Positions 25,849 to 34,977 of a stretch of DNA of 64,000 nucleotides are shown piece by piece. This DNA is from Roseiarcus sp963748545 (GTDB lineage: Bacteria > Pseudomonadota > Alphaproteobacteria > Rhizobiales > Beijerinckiaceae), in assembly GCA_963748545.1 (NCBI GenBank), contig CAVVJO010000003.1:372001-436000 (forward strand). Direction: 5' to 3'. Under the pieces are notes generated by a model, which worked only from the letters and a program-made list of their open reading frames with translations, did not search any database and was not told the DNA's origin. The translations under genes were made by a program, and so were the position numbers. The stretch's first letter is position 1, and the number at the start of each line of letters is the position of its first letter.

Positions 25849-28338
25849 TCAGCCAAGCGGCACGAACGGCGCCTTCCAGATTTCTTTCGCGTATTCCGCG
25901 ATCGTTCGGTCCGACGAGAACCAGCCGACATTTGCGGTGTTGATGATGCTCGAATGCATCCATCGGGCACGGTCGCGCCAGGCCTCGTCGACCTTCATCT
26001 GCGCCTGCCAATACAAGTCGAAGTCGGCGCATAGCATGAAATAGTCGTAGTGAGTGAGCGTGTCGACAAGGCCGCGATAGCGTCCCGCGTCGTCGATCGA
26101 GAAGACGCCGGAAGCGATCTCGTCGAGCGCCTCGCGCAATGCGGGCGAAGCCGCGATGCGAGCGCTGGCGTCGATGCCCTGTCTCCGTGCGGCCTCGATC
26201 TCGGCGGCGGTCAGGCCGAAGATGAAAATGTTGTCGTCGCCGACGAGGTCGCGCATCTCGACATTGGCGCCGTCGAGCGTCCCGATCGTCAGCGCGCCGT
26301 TGAGGGCCATCTTCATGTTGCCCGTGCCGGAAGCCTCCATCCCCGCGGTCGATATTTGTTCGGACAAGTCGACCGCTGGGATGATCGTCTCGGCTAACGA
26401 AACGTTATAATTGGGCAGGAACACGACCTTGAGAAGGCCACGGACGGTCGGGTCGGAATTGACGACGCGGGCGACGTCGATGGCGAGCTTGATGATGAGC
26501 TTCGCCTGAGTGTAGCTCGCCGCCGCTTTTCCGGCGAAGATCTTAACCCGCGGCGCGAAGTCGATGGTGGGATTGGCGCGAATGGCGTTGTAGCGCGCGA
26601 CCGTCTCGAGGATGTTGAGAAGCTGGCGCTTGTATTCGTGGATGCGCTTGATCTGAACGTCGAACATAGATTCCGGATTGATGCGCTGACCGAGCTGGAC
26701 CGCCACATGACGCGAGAGCGCGATCTTGGCCGCGCGGCGGGCCGCGGCGACCGCGTCCTGAACGCCGCGGTCATCAGCGTATGCGGCGAAGCCCTTGAGC
26801 GCCTCGGCGCTCTCCAGCGCTCGATCGCCCACGGTCGAGCGGATGATGTTGGCGAGGCCCGGATTGCACTCGATCAGCCAGCGGCGAAAGGTGATGCCGT
26901 TCGTCTTGTTGACAATCCTGTTCGGATAGACCGTATTGAGATTGTGGAAGACGGTTTTGCGCATGAGGTCGGTGTGCAGGCCCGATACGCCATTGATCAT
27001 GTGCGAACCGATAAAAGCGAGGTTGCCCATGCGGACCCTCCGGCCCGCATGCTCGTCAATCAGGGAGATCGACGCGAGAATTCCGGAATCGGTGAAACCG
27101 CGCCGGCGCGCGCTGTCCAGGTGGGCCGCATTGATCAGATAGATGATCTGCATGTGGCGCGGCAGCAGCCGCTCCATCAGCGGAACCGGCCAGCTTTCGA
27201 GCGCTTCGGGCAGCAGAGTGTGGTTAGTGTAGGAAAAGGTGGTCTCGGTCACTTTCCAGGCGTCGTCCCACTCGAGACCGTTTAGGTCGACGAGTATTCG
27301 CATGAGTTCCGCGACCGCGATCGCCGGATGGGTGTCGTTCAGCTGAATCGCAGCGTGGTCGCCCAGCGATCGGATGTCTCCATGCTGCTTGATGTGACGG
27401 CGGACGAGATCGAGAAGCGACGCGGAGGCGAAGAAGTACTCCTGTCGCAGGCGGAGCTCCTGGCCGGCGGGCGTCGCGTCGCTCGGATAAAGCACCTTGG
27501 AAATGGCCTGCGCCCGCACGGAGTCCGACAGGGCGCCGACGAAGTCGCCGGCGTTGAAGGCGTCGAGCTTGAAGGGGTCGGGCGCTCGCGCCGACCATAA
27601 GCGCAAGGTGTTGACGTGCCGGCCCCGCCAGCCAACGATCGGCGTGTCGTAACCGACCGCTTCGACTGTCTCGCCCGGATGCCAGATATGGCGGGTGCGC
27701 TCGTCGTCGCTCTGGACCATCTCGACCCAACCGCCGAAGCCGATGGCGTAATTGTATTCCAGCCGCTCGAACTCCCACGGGTTGCCGCTGGCGAGCCAGT
27801 CTTCCGGGGTTTCCTGTTGCCAGCCGTTGCGGATGATTTGGCGGAAAAGGCCGTTGTCGTAGCGAATCCCGTAGCCATGCGCGGCGATCTGAAGCGTCGC
27901 CATGCTGTCCATGAAGCAGGCCGCGAGCCGGCCGAGGCCGCCGTTGCCGAGCGCGGCGTCCGGTTCGATCCGTCTGAGCTCGCTCAGGTTGACGCCGAGT
28001 TCGTGCAGCGCTTCGGACATAGGCTCGGCGACGCCGAGATTGGTCATCGCGTCGAAAAGCAGCCGGCCGATCAGGAACTCGAGCGAGAGATAATAGACCC
28101 GTTTCCGCCCGTCGGCGTAGACGTCGGCGGTCGAACGCAGCCAGCGGTCGACGATGAGGTCGCGGGTTGCGAAGGCGACCGCGAGATACCAGTCGTGTGG
28201 GCTGGCGACCTCGGGTACTTTGCCGACGGCATAGGTCAGCTTGGCCAGAACAGAAGCTTTGAGCTCCGCCGCTGTCGGGCGCCGGTCCAAATCAACGCGC
28301 GCAGCGTCGGCGGAGTCGGTGGCGGTGAGATCGTCCAT
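25849..28338 (-). CDS. glgP: Glycogen/starch/alpha-glucan phosphorylase
   Basis: 829 residues. Phosphorolyses alpha-1,4 chains to glucose-1-phosphate with a PLP cofactor. Motifs: YYLSLEFLIGRLLFDAMTNL, ALGNGGLGRLAACFMDSMAT, GYGIRYDNGLFRQ, QLNDTHPAIAVAELMR, and the PLP-lysine region EASGTGNMKMALNGALTIGT near residue 679. First gene of the operon (glgP-glgB-glgC-glgA-glgX/malQ), so degradation and synthesis enzymes are expressed together. No promoter was identified in the 137 bp upstream. Confidence 0.97.
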   Translation of the reverse strand: MDDLTATDSADAARVDLDRRPTAAELKASVLAKLTYAVGKVPEVASPHDWYLAVAFATRDLIVDRWLRSTADVYADGRKRVYYLSLEFLIGRLLFDAMTNLGVAEPMSEALHELGVNLSELRRIEPDAALGNGGLGRLAACFMDSMATLQIAAHGYGIRYDNGLFRQIIRNGWQQETPEDWLASGNPWEFERLEYNYAIGFGGWVEMVQSDDERTRHIWHPGETVEAVGYDTPIVGWRGRHVNTLRLWSARAPDPFKLDAFNAGDFVGALSDSVRAQAISKVLYPSDATPAGQELRLRQEYFFASASLLDLVRRHIKQHGDIRSLGDHAAIQLNDTHPAIAVAELMRILVDLNGLEWDDAWKVTETTFSYTNHTLLPEALESWPVPLMERLLPRHMQIIYLINAAHLDSARRRGFTDSGILASISLIDEHAGRRVRMGNLAFIGSHMINGVSGLHTDLMRKTVFHNLNTVYPNRIVNKTNGITFRRWLIECNPGLANIIRSTVGDRALESAEALKGFAAYADDRGVQDAVAAARRAAKIALSRHVAVQLGQRINPESMFDVQIKRIHEYKRQLLNILETVARYNAIRANPTIDFAPRVKIFAGKAAASYTQAKLIIKLAIDVARVVNSDPTVRGLLKVVFLPNYNVSLAETIIPAVDLSEQISTAGMEASGTGNMKMALNGALTIGTLDGANVEMRDLVGDDNIFIFGLTAAEIEAARRQGIDASARIAASPALREALDEIASGVFSIDDAGRYRGLVDTLTHYDYFMLCADFDLYWQAQMKVDEAWRDRARWMHSSIINTANVGWFSSDRTIAEYAKEIWKAPFVPLG

Positions 28339-28475
28339 AATGCCTCAATCACGGGCGCAATTTCCACAATCGGTTCGCGGTGCGCGCCGCCAAAAGCGTT
28401 GTAACACGCTTGCCCCACTCGGCAACGACCTGGCGAACCTGTGGGGCAATCTTGAGCGCGCCCATTCCCCCGTCC

Positions 28476-29120
28476 TTAATGGGCTGGACCCGCCCCGGTT
28501 CCTGCACCGTGAAGTTGCTGCTGGAGGCCATTGAGCTCGGCGGTCGCCGCGCTGACCTGACTTTGCAGCGATTCCAACTGCTTTTGGGCCGCGGCGACCT
28601 GGGCTTGCGTGTCGGCAAGCGCGGCGCGCGCGGCGTCGGCCTGACCCTGCAGCCGAGCCTGATCGGCCGCGAGCCCCTGGCTTTGGCCTTGCATCGCCGC
28701 GAGCCGATCGGTCTCCTCCTTTAGGCGCGAGTTTACGGCCTGGAGATCGCGCGTTCTGGCGCTCGTCTCTTCCTGTGCGCCCGAAATCGCGAGCTTTGCG
28801 TCGTTGATCTGCCGGGTAAGCTCGGCGAGCTCGTTCTGGGCCGAGGCGCGAGCGGATGCGGCTTCGGAGACGGCCTTTTCGGCTTCCGACGCCTGAAACT
28901 TGAGATCGGCCGCCGTTCCCGCAGACTTTTGCAAATTCTGCAGGTCAGCTTCCAGGTTCTCGCGCGCCTTGTCCGCGGCGTGCAGGGAGGCGACCATCTT
29001 GCTCTCGGTCTGGGCTGCCTCGATCCAGAGGTAGCCGGCGAGCAGCCAGCCTATGATCGCCAGGGCTGCGAACGCGAGCAGCGCGGGCTTGCGCCATTCG
29101 TCGCCAGTCTTGAACGCCAT
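28476..29120 (-). CDS. Membrane-anchored coiled-coil protein
   Basis: 214 residues. One N-terminal transmembrane segment (PALLAFAALAIIGWLLAGYL, about residues 12-31) is followed by about 160 residues of heptad-rich, Ala/Gln/Glu-rich coiled coil (EKAVSEAASARASAQNELAE, TDRLAAMQGQSQGLAADQAR). The tail is Gly-rich. No enzymatic motif. Placed between the divergent cox cluster and the glycogen operon. Family not recognised; the topology suggests a cytoplasmic short N-terminus and a long periplasmic coil. Confidence 0.7.
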   Translation of the reverse strand: MAFKTGDEWRKPALLAFAALAIIGWLLAGYLWIEAAQTESKMVASLHAADKARENLEADLQNLQKSAGTAADLKFQASEAEKAVSEAASARASAQNELAELTRQINDAKLAISGAQEETSARTRDLQAVNSRLKEETDRLAAMQGQSQGLAADQARLQGQADAARAALADTQAQVAAAQKQLESLQSQVSAATAELNGLQQQLHGAGTGAGPAH

Positions 29121-29469
29121 GGCGCGTCTCCCGCTCCCGAGAATTGAGCGCCGCTCCCCGAGGACACCGATACTGAGCGCCTACCACCGTGCTCGCCAAT
29201 CGGTAAATAGTTGCAACGTAGGTTGGGTTAATGCAGGCCGTCGCGGAGGCGAGGAGTGTTGGCCCTGCGGTGCAACCGCGAGCACGACCGCTCGAAGCGG
29301 AAAGCAGAGCGGCAACGCTGCCGTTCCCTTTCGACCGGGGGGAAAAATGGATTGTCATATGTCCGAACTCGCGTCGTATTGTCGCGGCAACAACACAGGG
29401 CTGACGAGCATGTTGACGGGTCGAGGCGCGCACGCGTCAAGAGCAATTGTTGGTCGGAGGACCGCGGGG
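29121..29469. other. Intergenic region upstream of coxB
   Basis: 349 bp between the coiled-coil gene and coxB. In-frame ATG codons at 29410 and upstream could extend coxB but give no secretory signal of normal size. No other gene or clear regulatory site was seen. Confidence 0.4.
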
Positions 29470-30321
29470 ATGCGAGGACTTGGGTTTCCTTTCCGGGCCG
29501 GCGTTGCAGCGCTCGCTGTCTTCGGCGCTGCCGGTTCGCCTCGGGCGTCGATTCTCGGGGCGCCTCATCCCTGGCAATTTGGGTTCCTGCCGTCCAACAC
29601 CCCCGTCCAAGCCGACATCGAGTGGTTTCACAACGGTTTTCTTTTGCCGACCTGCATTGGCATCTCGCTCTTCGTTCTTGCCCTCCTCGTGATCGTCGTG
29701 GTCCGCTTCAACGAGCGCGCGAACCCGACTCCGTCCCAGGTGGCCCACAACGGCCCGATCGAAATCGCCTGGACCGTGATCCCGGCGCTGATTCTCGTGG
29801 TGATCGCGGTTCCATCGTTCCGACTGCTGACCCAGCAGCTTGTCATTCCGGCGCCCGACATGACCTTGAAGGTGACCGCCTCCCAGTGGCACTGGAATTA
29901 CAGCTATCCGAAAAGCGACGGCGGCTTCTCGTTCGATTCCCTGATCAAGGAGGATAAGGACCTCAAGCCAGGCGATATCCGCCTTCTCTCGGTGGACAAC
30001 GCGGCGTACGTGCCGGTCGGCAAAGTTGTCGAACTCGATGTCGTTTCCCAGGATGTCATCCACTCGTTCTCAATCCCCTCGTTTGGGGTCAAGATCGACG
30101 CGGTGCCGGGCCGACTCAACAAGTCCTGGTTCAAGGCGGAGCAGGAAGGCGTGTTCTACGGGCAGTGCTCCAATATTTGCGGCATCGATCACGCCTTCAT
30201 GCCGGTTGAAATTCACGTCCTCAGCCAAAACGACTACCAGGCTTGGCTCGCGACCGCCCAGAAAACGTATTCTCGCGCCGACGGCGTCGATCTCGCCCAG
30301 GTCCCGCAGGCCAGGAACTAA
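29470..30321 (+). CDS. coxB: Cytochrome c oxidase subunit II
   Basis: 283 residues from MRGLGFPFRAGVAALAVFGA, with GGAGG upstream. Signal peptide, then two transmembrane helices (IGISLFVLALLVIVVVRFNE; AWTVIPALILVVIAVPSF), then the periplasmic cupredoxin domain. The CuA site is intact: H in SQDVIHSFSIPSFG and GQCSNICGIDHAFMPVEI (Cys, Cys, His, Met). W in SQWHWNYSYP is the aromatic electron-entry region. Accepts electrons from cytochrome c for the aa3-type oxidase. First gene of the cox cluster. Confidence 0.95.
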   Translation: MRGLGFPFRAGVAALAVFGAAGSPRASILGAPHPWQFGFLPSNTPVQADIEWFHNGFLLPTCIGISLFVLALLVIVVVRFNERANPTPSQVAHNGPIEIAWTVIPALILVVIAVPSFRLLTQQLVIPAPDMTLKVTASQWHWNYSYPKSDGGFSFDSLIKEDKDLKPGDIRLLSVDNAAYVPVGKVVELDVVSQDVIHSFSIPSFGVKIDAVPGRLNKSWFKAEQEGVFYGQCSNICGIDHAFMPVEIHVLSQNDYQAWLATAQKTYSRADGVDLAQVPQARN

Positions 30322-30341
30322 AGAAGGCGTCGCGCCTTCTT
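30321..30341 (+). promoter_or_regulatory. Intercistronic hairpin between coxB and ctaD
   Basis: AAGAAGGCG and CGCCTTCTT form a perfect 9-bp stem with loop TCG, beginning at the last base of the coxB stop codon. There is no U-run afterwards, so it may act as a processing or stability element, or a partial attenuator, rather than a full terminator. Confidence 0.5.
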
Positions 30342-30367
30342 CGTAGAAACATTCGGAGCCGACCTTT

Positions 30368-32089
30368 ATGACGTCTGTCAGCGGTTTTTCTGAAGCTCAT
30401 GTCGACGCTCACGAGGAGCACGACGAGCACGGCCATCCGACCGGCTGGCGGCGATACCTATTCTCAACGAATCACAAAGATATCGGCACGCTCTATCTGA
30501 TCTTTGCGATCTGCGCCGGCTGCATTGGCGCTTTGCTTTCGATTGCGATTCGCGCGGAGTTGATGTTCCCGGGCATCCAGGTTTTCCCGACGCTCTCGGC
30601 GATCATGACCGGAGACGGCTCCATCGACGCCGCCAAGAACATGTACAACGTCTTCTTCACCTCGCACGCGTTGATCATGATCTTCTTCATGGTGATGCCG
30701 GCGATGATGGGCGGCTTCGGCAACTGGTTCGTGCCGTTGATGATCGGGGCGCCGGACATGGCCTTCCCGAGGCTGAACAACATGTCGTTCTGGCTGCTCG
30801 TTGCGTCGTTCATTCTCGCCATGACGTCTCTGTTCGTCGAAGGCGCGCCCGGCATGCACGGTTTCGGCGGCGGCTGGGTGCTCTATCCGCCGTTCGCCTC
30901 TAACGCCGGGGCGCCCGGGCCCGCAGCCGATTTCGTGATCCTGTCGATGCACCTCGCCGGCATTTCGTCGATCGTCGGCGCGATCAACTTCATTGCGACC
31001 ATCATCAACATGCGCGCGCCCGGCATGACCCTTTTTCGCATGCCGCTGTTTCCGTGGTCGGTGCTCGTGACGGCGTTCCTTTTGCTGCTCGCCTTGCCGG
31101 TCCTGGCGGGCGCATTGACGATGCTTCTGACCGACCGGAATTTCCACACGACCTTCTTTGAGCCATCGGGTGGAGGCGATCCGATCCTCTACCAGCACAT
31201 CTTCTGGTTCTTTGGCCACCCAGAGGTCTATATTCTGATCATTCCGGGCTTCGGCATCGTCAGTCAGGTCGTCTCGACGTTTTCGAGGAAGCCCGTGTTT
31301 GGCTATGTGGGCATGGTCTACGCGATGCTAGCCATCGCGCTGCTGGGTTTCGTGGTCTGGGCGCATCACATGTTCACGACGGGTATGTCGCTGAACCTGC
31401 AGCGCTACTACGTCTTCGCGACCATGGTGATCGCGGTTCCGACTGGGGTGAAGGTGTTCTCCTGGATCGCGACCATGTGGGGCGGTTCGATCTCGCTGCG
31501 GCCGCCGATGCTGTGGGCGATCGGCTTCATCTTCGTCTTCACCGTCGGCGGCGTGACAGGCGTGGTGCTCGCCAACGCGGCGATCGATCGGTACCTGCAC
31601 GACACCTACTATGTCGTGGCCCACTTTCATTACACGATGTCGCTCGGCGCGGTGTTCTCGATTTTCGCGGGCTTCTATTATTGGTTCCCGAAAATTACGG
31701 GCTACCTCTATAACGAACGGCTTGCCAAGTGGCACTTCTGGCTGATGTTTCTCGAAATCAATCTGACCTTCCTGCCCCAGCATTTCCTCGGATTTAGCGG
31801 CATGCCGCGGCGAACGGTGGATTACCCGGACGCCTACTGGGACTGGAACTTCATATCGTCCGTCGGAGCTTTCGTTTCGGGCGCCGCGACAATTGTCTTC
31901 CTTTACTTCATCTATGAGGCCTTCACCGTTAAGCGTCCGTCGCCGGCCAATCCGTGGGGACCCGGCGCGACCACGCTGGAATGGACGGTATCGTCGCCGC
32001 CGCCATTCCATACCTTTACGACCCCGCCGCAAATTCCCGGATATGACGATCACGAGGCGCCGGCGGTGGTGGTAGGACACGCGCATTGA
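30368..32089 (+). CDS. ctaD: Cytochrome c oxidase subunit I
   Basis: 573 residues, about twelve transmembrane helices. Haem and copper ligands are all visible: HALIMIFFMVMPAMMGGFGN (low-spin haem His), FWFFGHPEVYILIIPGFG (CuB His with cross-linked Tyr), WAHHMFTTGM (two CuB His), and VAHFHYTMSLGAVFSIFAG (haem a and a3 His). The GHPEVYI Tyr indicates the A family. The catalytic subunit reduces O2 to water while pumping protons. Stop overlaps the TTG start of ctaG. Confidence 0.97.
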   Translation: MTSVSGFSEAHVDAHEEHDEHGHPTGWRRYLFSTNHKDIGTLYLIFAICAGCIGALLSIAIRAELMFPGIQVFPTLSAIMTGDGSIDAAKNMYNVFFTSHALIMIFFMVMPAMMGGFGNWFVPLMIGAPDMAFPRLNNMSFWLLVASFILAMTSLFVEGAPGMHGFGGGWVLYPPFASNAGAPGPAADFVILSMHLAGISSIVGAINFIATIINMRAPGMTLFRMPLFPWSVLVTAFLLLLALPVLAGALTMLLTDRNFHTTFFEPSGGGDPILYQHIFWFFGHPEVYILIIPGFGIVSQVVSTFSRKPVFGYVGMVYAMLAIALLGFVVWAHHMFTTGMSLNLQRYYVFATMVIAVPTGVKVFSWIATMWGGSISLRPPMLWAIGFIFVFTVGGVTGVVLANAAIDRYLHDTYYVVAHFHYTMSLGAVFSIFAGFYYWFPKITGYLYNERLAKWHFWLMFLEINLTFLPQHFLGFSGMPRRTVDYPDAYWDWNFISSVGAFVSGAATIVFLYFIYEAFTVKRPSPANPWGPGATTLEWTVSSPPPFHTFTTPPQIPGYDDHEAPAVVVGHAH

Positions 32090-32673
32090 CCGCGTCGGCG
32101 GATAAAACGGCGCGCCGGAACCGCGTGTACGCCCTCGGAGGGGCGACACTGGCGCTGGCGATGATCGGCCTCACCTTCGCGGCGGCGCCGTTCTATTCAG
32201 CCTTCTGCCGCGCGACGGGATACGAAGGCGCGCCGCAGCGCGTCGTGGCGGCCGCCGGCAGCATCGGGCGGCGGACGGTTCGGGTCGCTTTCGATACGAA
32301 TGTCGCGCCGGGGCTGAACTGGCGCTTCGAGCCGGAGACCGAATCGATCAACATTCGCGTCGGAAAGACGGCGACCGTCTACTTTCGCGCAGAAAATCTC
32401 ACCGACAAGGAAATCGGGGCCAATGCGACCTTCAACGTGACGCCAGAGGTCTCCGGCGCATGGTTCGACAAGGTGAAATGCTTCTGTTTCAGCGAGCAAC
32501 GGCTTGGACCGCATGAAACTGCGGAATGGCCTGTCGTCTTTTATCTCAATCCAGAACTCGAGACCGACCCGTCTATGGCCCAGGTTGATTCGATTACGCT
32601 TTCGTACACGCTTTTCGCCGCGCCGCCGGCGCGAGCTTCTGCCTCAGACAGGCGCGCCGGCCCAGCCGGATGA
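32086..32673 (+). CDS. ctaG: Cytochrome c oxidase assembly protein CtaG/Cox11
   Basis: 195 residues. Starts with TTG overlapping the ctaD stop (TTGA), indicating translational coupling. One N-terminal transmembrane helix (ALGGATLALAMIGLTFAAAP), then AAPFYSAFCRATGYEG and a periplasmic beta-domain with the copper-binding motif KVKCFCFSEQ. Delivers copper to the CuB site of subunit I. In most alphaproteobacteria ctaB (haem O synthase) lies between ctaD and ctaG; it is absent here. Confidence 0.95.
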   Translation: MTASADKTARRNRVYALGGATLALAMIGLTFAAAPFYSAFCRATGYEGAPQRVVAAAGSIGRRTVRVAFDTNVAPGLNWRFEPETESINIRVGKTATVYFRAENLTDKEIGANATFNVTPEVSGAWFDKVKCFCFSEQRLGPHETAEWPVVFYLNPELETDPSMAQVDSITLSYTLFAAPPARASASDRRAGPAG

Positions 32674-32688
32674 GACAAGGGGACATCA

Positions 32689-33579
32689 ATGACTGACGCG
32701 CCGATCACTGCTGACGCTTCGCTGACCGAACACTCGGCGCTCGCTGAGCGAAGCGGGTTCCATCTCGTCGAACCAAGCCCCTGGCCGATCGTGGGCGCCT
32801 TCTTCGCCCTGACGACCGCAGTAGGACTCATACTGTTCATGAAGGGCGTCGGGATCGGCCCGCTGGTACTGGCGTTCGGCGTCGCTGGCGTGCTCTTCAC
32901 GATGGCGGGATGGTGGCGCGACGTCATCCTCGAGGCACAGGGCGGCTTCCACAATCCGCTCGTTCGCTACGGTCTGACGATGGGAATGCTTCTTTTCATC
33001 GCCTCCGAGGTCATGTTCTTCGTCGCGTGGTTCTGGGCCTTCTTCGCCTCCTCTCTCGGGGCGGGCGACGCGCACGTCTACGGCCGCTCGGACTTCACCG
33101 GAGGCCTTTGGCCGCCCAAGGGCACGGAGGTGATCAATCCGTGGAACCTTCCATTCAGAAACACGCTCGTGCTCGTTATGTCGAGCTTTGCCGTCAGCGT
33201 CGCGCACGAGGATTTGCGCGAGGGCGACCGCAATGGCTTCAAGATCTTTCTGCTGCTGACTATCGTGCTCGGCGTTCTGTTCATTTGGACACAAGGCTAC
33301 GAGTACGTCCACGCGCCGTTCGCCTTCAAGAACTCGATCTATGGCGCGACCTTCTTCATGGCCACCGGGTTTCACGGCGTTCACGTCATCATCGGCGTGA
33401 TTTTCCTCACCGTCTGTCTGGTGCGCGCCTATGCGGGACAAATGACGCCGCGCCAGCATCTCGGCTTCCAGTTCGCCGCCTGGTACTGGCACTTCGTCGA
33501 CGTCGTGTGGATCTTTTTGTTCGTCTGCATCTACATTTGGGGCTCTTGGGGTGCGACGATCGAAGGGGCGGCCCGCTAA
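32689..33579 (+). CDS. ctaE: Cytochrome c oxidase subunit III
   Basis: 296 residues, seven predicted helices. Family motifs: FHLVEPSPWPIVGAFFALTT, GMLLFIASEVMFFVAWFWAF, PLLNT-like RNTLVLVMSSFAVSVAHEDL, QGYEYVHAPF, ATGFHGVHVIIG, WYWHFVDVVWIFLFVCIYIW. The conserved Glu in FIASEVMFF is present. Last gene of the cox cluster, 15 bp after ctaG; the SURF1 and small-subunit genes often found after it are not in this window. Confidence 0.95.
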   Translation: MTDAPITADASLTEHSALAERSGFHLVEPSPWPIVGAFFALTTAVGLILFMKGVGIGPLVLAFGVAGVLFTMAGWWRDVILEAQGGFHNPLVRYGLTMGMLLFIASEVMFFVAWFWAFFASSLGAGDAHVYGRSDFTGGLWPPKGTEVINPWNLPFRNTLVLVMSSFAVSVAHEDLREGDRNGFKIFLLLTIVLGVLFIWTQGYEYVHAPFAFKNSIYGATFFMATGFHGVHVIIGVIFLTVCLVRAYAGQMTPRQHLGFQFAAWYWHFVDVVWIFLFVCIYIWGSWGATIEGAAR

Positions 33580-33595
33580 CGGGCGGGCGCTGCAC

Positions 33596-34000
33596 ATGGC
33601 GGAAGAGATCGACCCTCTGAAGGACGTCCGGATCGGCATGACCGGCAGTCTTCAGGAGACGGTGACCGTCGAGCTCACAGTCGGCGGCCATGTGCCGGGC
33701 ATGCCGGCGGTCTACGGCACGCCCATGATGATCCTGCTGATGGAAAAGGCTTCGGGCGTCGCCATCGCAGGTCATCTGCCCCAGGGCTGGGTGGCCGTCG
33801 GCAGTGCGGTCGATATCCGACACCTGGCGCCCACTCCGGTGGGTCGCACCGTGACCGCAACGGCGCGGGTTATCGAGATCGAAGGGCGGAGCGTTCTGTT
33901 TGCGGTTGAGGCGCACGACGGCGAACGCAAGATTGGCGAGGGTCGACACCGTCGCGGCGCGGTTAGTCTGGCGCGCTTCGCCGAGCGCTACGGCGTCTGA
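33596..34000 (+). CDS. Thioesterase family (hotdog-fold) protein
   Basis: 134 residues from ATG 33596, 16 bp after ctaE. Hotdog-fold features: VGGHVPGMPAVYGTPMMILLMEKASG (split as VPGMPAVYGTPMMI and LLMEKASGVAI), VGSAVDIRHLAPTPVGRTVT, and FAVEAHDGERKIGEGRHRR. This resembles the fluoroacetyl-CoA thioesterase-like group, which uses a Thr/Glu/His set; candidates are T in YGTP, E in LMEKAS and H in IRHLAP. Natural substrate unknown. May be co-transcribed with the cox genes by proximity only. Confidence 0.8.
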   Translation: MAEEIDPLKDVRIGMTGSLQETVTVELTVGGHVPGMPAVYGTPMMILLMEKASGVAIAGHLPQGWVAVGSAVDIRHLAPTPVGRTVTATARVIEIEGRSVLFAVEAHDGERKIGEGRHRRGAVSLARFAERYGV

Positions 34001-34006
34001 GGCGGC

Positions 34007-34861
34007 TCATAGCAGGCGTGAAGGATCGGTTTCGGGCGGACTTGTCCAGACGACCTCCGTCGCATGCAACCCCGCGGCCTCCAGCGCCTCGCGCGCGTCT
34101 TCGACGATCGCGCGCTGCATGGCGCCGATGCGGTCAGGCGCGGCCCAAAGCCGGCAGGTCGCGATTGGCGCCCCGCCGCTGAGATTGGCGAGAAAGACCT
34201 CCGGCCGAGGCGCTTTGAGCGCACCCGGCTGTCTTGAGATTGCGTCCATCAGCGCCGCGCGGGCGCGGGATAGGTCGACGCCCGCCGCAAAGCCGACGTT
34301 GAAGCTGATGAGCCGGCCCGCGTTGCGCGAATGGTTTCGCAGGGGAACGGCCCAGATCGCCGAATTGGGCGCGAACAGAAACAGGCCATCAAAGGTTTCG
34401 ATCTGGCAGGCAAAAAGGCCGATTTCCCTTACCGTACCTGCGAACGGGGTTGCGCTGACAATTTCAATGTAGTCGCCGACCCGGAATGGCCTCAGCCACA
34501 AGAGCATGATGCCGGCCGCTATGTTGGCGAGCGTGCCCTGGAGCGCGAGTCCAATGGCGAGGCCCGCTGCGCCAAGGACCGCCAGCAGCGAAGCCGTTTG
34601 CACCCCGATCTGGCTGAGGGCCGCGACGATGGCGACGATGAGGACGCCGTAGCGCGCCGCCGCGACGAGGGCCGGCTGCGCCGTCGCATCGACCGTTCCC
34701 GTGCGCGCGAGCGCAAGGGCGACTGTGCGAGCGACCCAGCCTGCCACGATCGCGCCCGCCGCCAGCACCAGGATCGCCAGAAGGATCCGCGGGAGCAGCA
34801 CTTCGCCCGCGCCCAAGGCAAATGCATATAGACGGTCGACGGCGGTCGGTACGATAGTCAT
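34007..34861 (-). CDS. Small-conductance mechanosensitive channel (MscS family)
   Basis: 284 residues. Three N-terminal transmembrane helices, the third being the Gly/Ala-rich pore helix (LAVLGAAGLAIGLALQGTLA). The beta domain follows (NIAAGIMLLWLRPFRVGDYI, GTVREIGLFACQIETFDG, FAPNSAIW), then an alpha/beta C-terminal domain. Opens on membrane tension to release solutes under hypo-osmotic shock. Standard MscS length. Convergent with the thioesterase gene. Confidence 0.9.
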   Translation of the reverse strand: MTIVPTAVDRLYAFALGAGEVLLPRILLAILVLAAGAIVAGWVARTVALALARTGTVDATAQPALVAAARYGVLIVAIVAALSQIGVQTASLLAVLGAAGLAIGLALQGTLANIAAGIMLLWLRPFRVGDYIEIVSATPFAGTVREIGLFACQIETFDGLFLFAPNSAIWAVPLRNHSRNAGRLISFNVGFAAGVDLSRARAALMDAISRQPGALKAPRPEVFLANLSGGAPIATCRLWAAPDRIGAMQRAIVEDAREALEAAGLHATEVVWTSPPETDPSRLL

Positions 34862-34977
34862 GCTCTTTTTGTCCCACGGAGGGAGAACGGCGCCAATCGG
34901 CTCGCAGGCCGACGCCTTAATCTGCTAAGGGTTATGCCCTTGAATCCAGAACGGTCAGCGGTGAACTGGGAGGGACG

